A stretch of DNA of 64,000 bases from Oenanthe sinensis (lineage: Eukaryota > Streptophyta > Magnoliopsida > Apiales > Apiaceae), in NCBI GenBank assembly GCA_028671895.1, contig CM053796.1, positions 26,162,860-26,226,859 of the forward strand, written 5' to 3'. The notes beneath the pieces are model-generated. The model did not search any database and was not told the DNA's origin. It was given only the letters and a program-made list of their open reading frames with translations. Every line of letters starts with the position of its first letter. Within the stretch, counting starts at the first letter, position 1. A program made the translations under genes and the position numbers. Positions 43,640-53,785 of the stretch are shown here, one piece after another.

Positions 43640-45882
43640 ATGTCTGGAAACAAGTATGAGAGCATAAGAATTCTTATCTTGAAGAAAGATGAATACCCCA
43701 CATAGAGGGTGAAGATGTTAATGTTCCTAGAAGCAACATACCCTAACTATTTGGACAGGATCAATGAAGGCCAGTATCTGCCAACAAAACTGGTACCTGC
43801 AACTGTTGTGGAAGGAAGACAAATTCCTGAATACTATACTCTTAAAGACAAGAAGGAGTGGACTAATGAGGAAAAATAAGAAGTCCTCAAAGTTGCTAAG
43901 GTAGGAAACATATTACACAATAGTCTTGATTCTGTGATGTCCAATAGGGTAATAGCATGCAAAACTGCAAAGGAGATCTGGGATACTCTGGAGGTTCAAT
44001 GTCAAGGAACTAGAGAAATCAAGAAAAATAGGAGATCTGTGCTCATACAAGAATATGAATATTTTGAAGCTAACAGAATGAATCTCTCACAGATATTTAT
44101 GACAGATTTTTAATCTTGTTGAACAACTTAGCCTTGGTAGACAAAGTATATGATAATGAAGATTCTAACACTAAATTTCTAAGGGCTCTTCCAGAAGAAT
44201 GGGATCTGCAGACATCTTTAATTAGAGACAGGGCTGATTTAGATGAGATGTCATTAGATGAAGTCTATGGAAAATTGAAAACTCATGATCTGGAGTTATA
44301 GAAAAGAAGAAACAGAAAAAGCAGCAAGGCAAGATCTATTGCTTTGAAAGTTGAAAACAAAATTGAAGAACCAAAAGAAAAAGTGCTTAAGGGTTCAAAA
44401 GGAAAAGGAAAGAAGTAATAATCCAAGAAGATAGTGAATCAGAGTTTGAAACAAACCCTGAAACAAACTCTGATGACTCCACAGATTCTGATATGATGGA
44501 GATGGTTGCTATGATAGTTAAAGGTTTTAAAAAGATGAAATACATGAAGTATAAGAAGCAAGCAAATTTTCAGAAGAAGCATGGTGAGTCAGAAAAGAAA
44601 GACAGGTTCAAGAAAAGAGAAGATAGAGATGGAAGATCAAAGATTGTTGATAAGTCAAAGATTAAGTGTTATAAGTGTAACAAGATGAGACACTTTGCTA
44701 CTGAATGCAGAAGTAAGGAATCAGGAAAGTTTTAATCACTTCAAAGAAAGACTGGATAGATTCCTCAGATTCTGAACAAGAGACAAATTATGTACTCATG
44801 GCAAACACTGACAATCCAAACTCTCATAAGGTACCAGACTCTGTCTTTAATTTTCAAACTTATAATATCTGTGAATTAAAGTCTTTTCTTAGATTTTTGC
44901 ATGTCAGTTTTCAGTCACAGACTTTGGAAAATGAAAGATTAAAATCTGAAATACAAACTATGACTGATAGGAATAACTTGCTTGAATCTGAAAACTCTGA
45001 TATGTTAAAAATTAAGAAAGACTTTGATAATGCTATTCACATGCAAAATTAGTTAGAAATTCAAGTTGAATACCTAAAATCTGAAATAACAAAGAAAAAA
45101 AAACTTTCAGAGTTTGGACAAACTCTGGAAAGAAAGTCCAACAAATGTTGACTAATAAGAATTGGACTGCTGCTTTAGGCTATGAATCTGAAACACACAC
45201 TAAATCACACATAAAAGGAATATTAAATAAACCTGTGAAATTCGTTAGAGCTGATGATAATAAAGAAAATTCTACTGAAAGCTCTAAAAACAATAGTGTG
45301 TCAGAACCTAAAAAGATAAATATAGGGTTACTTTCACAGAAGCAACTTAAGGAAAGGTTGAAGGAAGTCACTAATAAAGCTAAACCTAAAAGAAACAGGA
45401 ATGGAAAAGTAGGAATTACTAAGGAGAATAACTACATGCATATCCCTAATGCTCCTAGGAAAATATACTTTACTTGTGGTAATTCAAATCACCTTGCTAT
45501 AGACTGCAAACAAAAGAAAATGAAAGAATCTAAAAAATGCAGTGTTAAGGCTAGAAAACAATTAAGATATAATCCCTGTTTTCATTGTGGTAGTATGAGT
45601 CATTCAATTTATACTTGCAAAGAATATCATAATTTATATTATATTTTTTATAAATGACAACCTCAAATAAATATTTCTCCAAAACAAACTGCCAAGCAAA
45701 TATATGTGATAAAGTCTGATAAAAGGAGTGTAAACTCTGACAGTACAAACTCTGGAAATGCAAACTCTGTTTCTGTAAACTCTGTTAACACTAACTCTGA
45801 TAAAATTACTTTTGTTACAAAAGTTAACAAGTTTTCAAAGAAAGGACCCAAATTAGTTTGGGTCCCCAAACCTACTAATTAA
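43640..45882 (+). pseudogene. Gag of element B (broken)
   Basis: Start MSGNKYESIRILILKKDEYP; a TAG follows where family proteins have Trp. The UBN2-type gag domain continues through EIWDTLEVQCQGT, and a frame change lies near 44110 before LRALPEEWDLQTSLIRDR. The zinc knuckle CYKCNKMRHFATEC lies at 44667-44708. A second knuckle near 45470 has lost its first Cys (YFTCGNSNHLAIDC), and a third follows near 45578 (CFHCGSMSHSIYTC). Three knuckles are more than the one seen in M and C. The last 70 codons are rich in Asn-Ser from the TAAACTCTGA motif. The protein ends VWVPKPTN with UAA at 45880-45882, and pol continues in the same frame. Confidence 0.82.
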
Positions 45883-48800
45883 GTTGCATTTTCTGATTGC
45901 ATGGAAACAGGAAAAAAAATCCTAGTGATTGATAGTGGTTCTGCTCATATGACTGGAAATAAATCCCTGCTTTTAGAGTTTGAGGAGAAGGCTGGCCCAA
46001 CAGTATCTTATGGAGATGACAACATAGAAAGAACATTGGGATATGGCAAAATTGTGATTGGAAATGTTATCATTGATCATGTAGCTCTGGTTAAAGGACT
46101 CAAACATAATCTGCTAAGTGTGAGTCAAATGACAAACAGAGGTTATTCTGTGGAATTTCATGGAACTCATTGTGAAGTGAAATACAAGAAGAATGGGAAA
46201 ATAGTTCTTATTGGTCACAGATATAACAATTTATTTGAAGCTAGCTTGGATGTTAATTTTGATGGTCCTTTAACTTGTCTACTTGAAAAGGCATCATCCT
46301 TGGAAAGCTGGAATTGGCACAAAAAGTTGTGTCACTTGAACTTTGGAAACATTAATGAATTAGTTAAAAATAACCTAGTTAGAGGTCTTCCAAAAGTTCA
46401 ATTTCATCCTGATGGACTCTGTGATTCATGTCAAAAGGTCAAACAAAAGAAGACATCATTCAAGAGCAAAGTTGAAAATTCAATTGATCAACCTTTTCAC
46501 ATGTTGCATCTTGATTTATTTGGTCCTGTTAACATTATGTCCATTGGAAAGAAGAAATACACTCTTGTGATAGTTGATGATTTCACTAGATTTACTTGGG
46601 TATACTTTTTTCATAAAAAGGATGAGACTGCTGAAATAATTTTTGAACATATTGCAATGATTGAGAATGGATGAACTCACATGGTGAAGAATCTAAGAAG
46701 TGACAATGGAACATAGTTTAAAAATTCTGCAATGGAAGAATTCTGCTCAACAAATGGAATTATTCAACAATTCTCAGCACCTGGTACACCTCAACAAAAT
46801 GGTGTAGTTGAAAGAAAGAACAGAACACTTATAGAAGTTGCCAGAACAATGCTAGATGGAGCAAAGCTACCTACTTATATTTGGGCAGAAGCTGTAAACA
46901 CTGCATGCATTACACAAAATTTTTCCTTAATCAACAAACATGGAATGACTCCATATGAATCTTTGAAGGGAAGAAAGCCAAATGTTAAGTACTTCCATAT
47001 CTTTGGAAGCAAGTGTTTTATTCTCAAAACACATCCTGAGCAATTGAAGAAATTTGAACTTAAAGAAGATGTAGGAATTTTTGTTGGATACACAACAACT
47101 TCTAAAACCTCTTCAAGGGCATTAAAAGTATTCAATCTAAGGACAAGGACAGTCATGAAATCAATCAATGTCTCTTTTGATGAAGGGAAAATATATGATT
47201 ACATGATAAGGATGCACAGGAAACTCTGAAATTTGAGAATGAACTGCAGAAAATAAACTATGGTGAACCAAACTCTGATGAAATAAACTCTGTATCTGGT
47301 GATGTAATCTCTGATTCAGAAATGATTGAAATAGAAATTGAAGATTATTCACATGTTGAGGGGGAGCAACATCAATCAGATACTGACATTGGAAATCAAA
47401 ACACAGTAATTGAAATATCAAAGTCTGACCAAACTCTGACAAACCCAAACTCTAAACCCCTAAACTCTGATCCATCAAACTCTGAGACTACAAACACTGA
47501 TACCTCTATCTTTGATAATTCAAACTCTGAGTACATAAACTCTGAGACATCAAACACTGATGAAAGCACATATTCAGGGGGAGGATCAGCATTTACAGAA
47601 GAATCTTTCTATGAAACAACAAATCATGAGGGAGCATCCAGTTCAAGAAATCCTCCACATCTAAGAAAATGGAGAAAAGATCACACACCTGAATTAATTA
47701 TTGGTGATCTGTAAAGTGGTGTAAAAAAAAGAAAAGCTACACAGAATGAATGTCTATTTCATAGTTTTTTGTCATAAACTGAACCAAAGAAAGTTGAAGA
47801 TGATTTGAAGGAAGCAGATTGGGTTACTGCAATGCAGGAAGAATTGAATGAGTTTGAAAGGAATGAAGTATGGACCCTAGTACATAAGCCAAAGAACAGA
47901 TCTATTGTTGGTACAAAATAGGTGTTCAGGAATAAAACAGATTCTGATGGAATCATTACAAGAAATAAGGCAAGACTGGTAGCCAAAGGCTATTCTCAAC
48001 AGAAAGGCATAGATTATGATGAAACCTATGCACCAGTAGCCAGACTTGAAGCATTCAGAATTTTTCTTGCTTATGCTGCACATAAGAAATTCAAGATCTA
48101 CTAGATGGATGCTAAAAGTGCATTTTTAAATGGTGAACTTGAAGAAGGAGTTTGTGTTGAACAACCACCTGGCTTTGCCAATCCAAAATATCCAAATCAT
48201 GTCTATAGACTGGATAAATCTTTATATGGACTAAAACAAGCACCAAGGGTCTGGTATGAAACTTTAGCTCTATTTTTACTTCAAAGTGGTTTCACTAGAG
48301 GTATAATTGATAAAACCTTATTTTATAGAACTCAAGGTAAGGATCTATTATTGGTACAGATATATGTTGATGATATAATATTTGGTTTCACTAATGAGAA
48401 ACTTTGTGAAAGATTTTCAAAATTAATGCAGTTCATGTATCAAATGAGCATAATGGGATAATTAAGTTATTTTCTAGGTTTACAAGTAAAACAGACTGAG
48501 GAAAACATTTTCATTAATCAGTCTAAATATACAAAGAATCTACTCACAAAATTTCAAATGCAAGACTCTGCATCTGCTACAACACCTATGGCTACTGCAA
48601 CAATGCTTGATCAAGACACTGGAGAACCTGTTGACATTAAAGCATACAGAGAAATGATTGGTTCACTACTTTATCTGAATGCAAGTAGACCAGACATCAT
48701 GTTTGCAACATGTTTGTGTGCTAGATTTCAAGCAGATCCAAGAGCACCTCATTTGATAGTTGTGAAGAGGATTTTCAGATATCTCAAGGCCACTATTAAT

Positions 48801-49310
48801 CTTGGCTTATGGCATTCTAGAGAGTCTAATTTTAAATTAATTGGCTATTCAGATGTTGACTTTGCAGGATGTAAAATTGACAGAAAAAGTACAAGTGGCA
48901 GTTGTCAATTTCTGGGTGGAAGACTAGTGTCATGGTTTAGCAAGAAGCAGAAATCAATCTCAACATCTACAGCAGAGGCTGAATATATAGCTGCAGGAAG
49001 CTATTGTGCACATATATTATGGATGAAAAATCAACTAATGGATTATGGTTTGAACTTCTCTAAAATTCCTATTTATTGTGATAATCAAAGTGCTATTGCA
49101 ATGATAGGAAATCCAGTTCAACATTCTCTAACAAAGCACATCAGTATCAGATATCATTTCATAAGGGAACAAGTTATGGAAGGCACAATTAAATTACATT
49201 TTGTTCCCACAGATCAACAAATAGCAGATATATTCACCAAACCTTTGCCTGAAGCAACATTTAACAGACTGGTTTCTGAATTAGGGATGGTAACAAGTGA
49301 CTCAACTTGA
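45883..49310 (+). pseudogene. Copia pol of element B: protease, integrase, RT, RNase H (broken)
   Basis: Protease VIDSGSAHMTG lacks one residue relative to DSGSSRHMTG. Integrase: WHKKLCHLNF, GLCDSCQKVKQ, LDLFGPVNIMS, VDDFTRFTW. A TGA at 46672 and a TAG in DNGT(E)FKN interrupt it, then VVERKNRTLIEVARTML. A frameshift near 47200 precedes a Ser/Asn/Asp-rich linker. A TAA follows GDL at 47712-47714, the same position as in element A. RT: LVAKGYSQQKGIDYDETYAP, a TAG near 48102, KSAFLNGELEEG, YVDDIIFGF; a TAA at about 48459. RNase H: YSDVDFAGCK, AEAEYIAAGS, YCDNQSAI, FTKPLPEATF, ending SELGMVTSDST. All domains of a copia pol are present. Confidence 0.88.
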
Positions 49311-49885
49311 CTTGGTAATTTCAGATAATTAGAGTATATGTCAGAGTATGAGATAAACTTTGATAGAAGATGAAGTAAACTCTGATAAAGCAAACTCTAA
49401 TAATTGCAGCATCTAATCTTTGTTCACAAGTCATCAATATTTATGGTAAACTCTGTCAGTGTCTGTGATAAACTCTGAAAGTTCATTCTAAACTCTGAAA
49501 CACGTAAACTCTGACTTGCTAAACTCAATTTAAGTGGTAAACTCTGAAATAATATTTATGACATTATATTTCATTTTTATGACATCATAATTATCATTCT
49601 CTGATTGGATTTGAAACAAGGCGCGTGTATCTCACGAATGACGGTTAGTATACTTACACAGATATAAAAACACTTGCCGTATTTTGAGACTTGTATTAAT
49701 AATTGCTCTTCAAATCAATTTTTGCCATGTGTACCACTACAGGTGTTATGCAAATGAAAAGGCACAGATTAATTTTAATTATCATTTTTGAGTTATTAAT
49801 CTGTATCCATTATTCTTCATTTGCTCTTCTTCCCTAGTTTCTCAAAAACCCTAACTGTTCCAAACTGCACATTTTCATTGTTTCA
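49311..49885 (+). promoter_or_regulatory. Spacer between pol and ORF3, element B
   Basis: 49330-49560 is non-coding and holds about eight TAAACTCTG(A) motifs. 49620-49885 is conserved with element A: GGCGCGTGT.TCTCACGAA, TATTTTGAGACTTG, GCCATGTGTACCACTACAGG and a leader with CTCAAAAACCCTAACTG just before the ATG. B also has a TATA-like GATATAAAAACACTT about 215 bp upstream of the ATG. An internal promoter or a 3' splice region for ORF3 is the likely role; this is inference. Confidence 0.45.
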
Positions 49886-52800
49886 ATGGCATCAAAAGGA
49901 CAAACCTTCCAAACCTACACTTTTGCCGCCACCAACTATATTGCTCTGTTAAAGAAATTCGATGTACCTGAATATTTTCATGTTATTCAAGATTTCTTCA
50001 GACAAATTTACATTGGTTATGCGTTACAGGAACCTTTAAACTTTTCTGCTCAATCCTTGATAAGGATACGGTCGACTGCCAAGTTTAACAATGCAAGTGA
50101 TGATGAAGAACCAATCATTACATTCAACTGCAATGGCAAGAACATGATAACACCGGCTGTTATTCGACAAGCCCTTCATCTCCCAAAAGTGGCTGAGTAT
50201 GATGATATTTTGGGAGATGATCAAATCAAAGACTTTTTCAGGTCTATAGGCTATGGAGGAAGCCTATCAAAGTTGGGGAGCCTGACAAGACCCAATCTTC
50301 GAAGAGAATGAAGTTTCTTCTTCGATTGCATAACAAGGGCCTTCACAGGCAAATGCACGAATTTTGATGCAATCTCTCAGCTAGCACAACAGATTGGGTA
50401 TTCTCTGACCTATAATCTCAACTTTAATTTTCCTTGTTTAATTATTAGGCAGCTAGCTAGCAAAAATAATGATGATGTTCACACTGCAATTTTGCTAGTT
50501 TTCTTCAGTTAATTTTTAATTATTTGTTGCCTAATGTAAATTTTGAGGATAATCAGAGTTTAGCTAGTTTTAATATGAATAAAAGAATTTTTGCAGACCT
50601 AGCTAGGAAGGATGCTAAGAAAGGTAATCTCTCAAATCTCTTTTATCCCACATGGATCAGGCTTTTCTTAAATCAGAGAATGTCTACCATCTATGGAAGG
50701 GACTTTCTGTCTGTGGCTATGGATCAGAGTTTAGCACCCTCTGATTCAAACCCAGGCCACCCTCCAAAAACTGACACCCAAACACTTTTGTCAACCTCTA
50801 CAGTCTCCCAAAAGGCTGTAGTTGTAAAACAAACCTCTCACCAGGGCACCGGCAAAAGGAAGGGAAAGGCAGTGAAAGAATCTTCTCTTAAAAGGAGAAA
50901 ATTAATTGATGAAGATTCTAATTCTGATGAAGGGTTGGTTTTTGTCAAGAGAAAGACTGTTGAACAGGCTTCTGAGATACCTCTTGAACCTTTTATGAAG
51001 CCATTCATAGTAAATCCAATGCCTGAGGTAAAGAAGAAGAGGAGAAGATTAGTCAAGTCTATAAACTCTGAGTCTACAAACACTGAAGGAATAAACTCTG
51101 ATGCAGCAATAAACTCTGATGTTTTAATCTCTGATCAGCCAATATCTCAAGGGTTAAACTCTGAAGTCATTCTAAACTCTGAGCCAAACTCTGATGTCTT
51201 GACAAATTCTGTTAAAGCATGGCATTGCTGGAAGCCAAATATTCCTTGGAAGGAACCTGGATTACCAGTTCCAATTGAGAACATGATTCTTCAGTATGTC
51301 AAGTCAAAAGCTGATTGGTGGACAAACGTTGCTCATTATAATCATGAACGTATTAGACGGGGGGCTACTGTTGACAAGACAGTCTACATGAAAAATTTGG
51401 GGAATCTAAATGATTTTTGGCTCAAGGATAAACAGGAGCGACAACCCAATTATTTGAAAGATGAGCCATATGTTACTCCAGAGGAAGATGTTCCTATAGC
51501 AATCTCTGATTTTCCAACAAACTCACCTAAGCAAATTATCAAGGAGATTTCTTATGAAAGAGTTAGGGAGTTGGCAGAACAAGTAAGGAAAGAGATGGAA
51601 GAAAAGAAGTCTACATCATCTGCCTCTCTCAGTTCAAAACATTTTTCAAGAAGGAAGAGGAAGTCTGTCACTTTTGGCCAGGATCCACAAGAACCTATCT
51701 CTCAAAGTGAGACAGCAATCTCTACATGGCCAGGCACACAAGAACCTGTTGATCAAAGTTCAACAACAGCCACAGCTCAAGGTATAAACTCTGAATTTTC
51801 TTCAGAATATGCATTCTCAGATAGTTTAAGTTCAAATTTTACATTTCCTATTTTAACTACTAGAATGATCTAGAATAGTCCTGAAAAGGGTACCCCTAAT
51901 CATGTAACTACAATCAACCTTTCTCAACCACCTCTTATTTCTATGGGACATTGTGTATTGAGCCTTTCTAGTGAGTCTGAGGTAAAATGTGTGAAAAACA
52001 TAATTAATGAGAGGCAGACATTGGATATGGCAAAAGGTGAAGTAGAATTGAGAAAGAAGTTAGCTACTTCTAGTGAGACAAATCTAACTCTTAAAAGTTA
52101 TGATATTTGTGATGTGAGAAGTAATGAGATTATTTTAAAAAATAAGAGTGCCTTAGGATGTTCCTTATCTTTTGCAGGTACTCAGAGTTTATTTGTTGCA
52201 AACTCTGATCCTCTGCTAAACTCTGAGAAAGCTGCAAACTCTGATGGGGAGGACACAGACTCTGATGAGCCTATTTTTGCTAATGAAGAAGTCACAGATC
52301 TGTCAATACCTTACACACAAAGGTACAATACAAAGAAGTGGTCAATCAATTCTCATGATGCGCATGAAAGACTGAGTATGGATTATATGGTGGTAGAGGA
52401 GCTCAAAGGGGAAATTAAAGCTGCTCTTGATGGTGAAGGTGTAAAGAGAGATTTAAATTCTCAGGTAGAAACCCCTCAAGATGTTTTGATAGATTCTCTC
52501 AAACAAAAAGTTTGGGATAGTTCCTGGAAGTACTCAAATGAAGTAATCTATTGGCCACATGTTCATGAGATGATTGATAAGGCTGATAAGGAAATAAATT
52601 ATGTTGAAATGAAGTCAATTTTGAAAGTAACTACTGTGTTATCCAAGGGACTTCACAATGACATTGGTGACCTCAAGAATTCAACCACCAAAACCTCTAC
52701 TTTTGTTCAATATTCACAAAACTCAATGGAGCTGAAAATCAAAACTATTTCAGCCAAATAGGATGCTTTGGAAGCTAAAGTGGATAATCTTTCTAAATCT

Positions 52801-53785
52801 GTTAGTTCTATGCAGGGGATGCTATACACAATAGTTGAACTTCTAACTGTCAAGCCAGGGAATGATGTTAGAAAGGGGGAGAAGGTTTCAAACAAATGCA
52901 AGGAGGATGCTGCACAACAACCTGACGAACCTGATGATGAAGATCAAAGGAGTCATAAGGAGGAAAAACAAACTCTGAAGCAGCAAACTCTGATTGGTCG
53001 ATCTTTGACAACTACTCAAACTCTGATGGCAACAAACTCTGACAAACAGTTAATCTCTGACAAACAGCAAACTCTGATAGAAGCTGATTTGACTTTAGCA
53101 AAAATGCTTGAAGAAGAAGAGAAGCCTGAGAAAATTGAGGAACAAAATTTAAAAGATGCAGAACTGGCAAGGAAGCTATTTAAAGAAGAAGATCTTGGCT
53201 TAGATCCAGTTGTTGTGGAAGCTGAATTGAAGAAGTCTGGTACTAACAATACTCAAGTACAGAAAAAGAGAAGATATGTAAGAAAAGGTCCAATTCAGAA
53301 GAAGGTACCTGCTCAACAGAAGAAGCCAGAATCTAAGCCCATTCAAATCAAAACTGTTGAACCTCCCAAGCCAGTTACTCAATCAAAACCAGTCTCAGAA
53401 ATTCAAACAAGATCATCTTCTAGAATTCAACAAAAAGCTCCAGCTAAGCCAAAGAATCCTCGCACTATGTTTGGAACAACTTTTCTTCTAGGTGGATCAA
53501 GCTTTGATGATGAGGAAGAAGAACAACAACAATCTCTGATAAGAAAGAAAAGATCTGATCTTCTGTGGACCAAGACTCAAACTCTAACTTTCAATGCCAG
53601 ACTTGAAAAAGACAAAGGTGGTATTGGTGATTCACATGTCAAGGTCTACAGGGGTGAAGCAAATATCTTCAGAGATCCCTTTTCATTAAAAGATAAACCT
53701 GAAAAAGAATTGTCTCAAGAACATTTGGACAAACTAATCTCTGTTAACATTGTGAAGGATATCTTTGATGGTGCTCAAGCTAAGG
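49886..53785 (+). pseudogene. ORF3 of element B (3' end cut by element C)
   Basis: Start MASKGQTFQTYTFAATNYIA. The N-terminal domain (about 220 residues) contains RSTAKFNNASDDEEPIITF, ITPAVIRQALHLPK, SFFFDCITRAF, NFDAISQLAQQIGYS and NKRIFADLARKD. A basic Lys/Arg stretch (GKRKGKAVKESSLKRRK) could be a nuclear-localisation signal. Then come Asn-Ser-Asp repeats, a Trp-rich segment near 51220-51430 (HCWKPNIPW, DWWTNVAHYN, NDFWLKDKQ), SVTFGQDPQEPISQSE, a second folded block with DLSIPYTQRYNTKKWSI, a coiled coil and a Lys-rich tail. Breaks: TGA replacing Trp at 50309, a frameshift near 50490, TAG at 51871 and TAG at 52759. No signal peptide or membrane span is obvious. The function is unknown. Confidence 0.8.

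Larger units (their letters stand above)
43056..53785 (+). mobile_element. Copia element B (same family as A), 3' end cut off by element C
   Basis: It has a 5' LTR of 536 bp, a perfect tRNA-iMet primer site, gag, pol and ORF3 in order. Element C interrupts ORF3 at 53785, and the 3' LTR must lie to the right of this window. B is the more complete of the two family members, retaining gag, protease and integrase that A has lost. It carries many stops and several frameshifts. It probably inserted in element D, whose pol remnant ends near its left edge. Confidence 0.92.
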
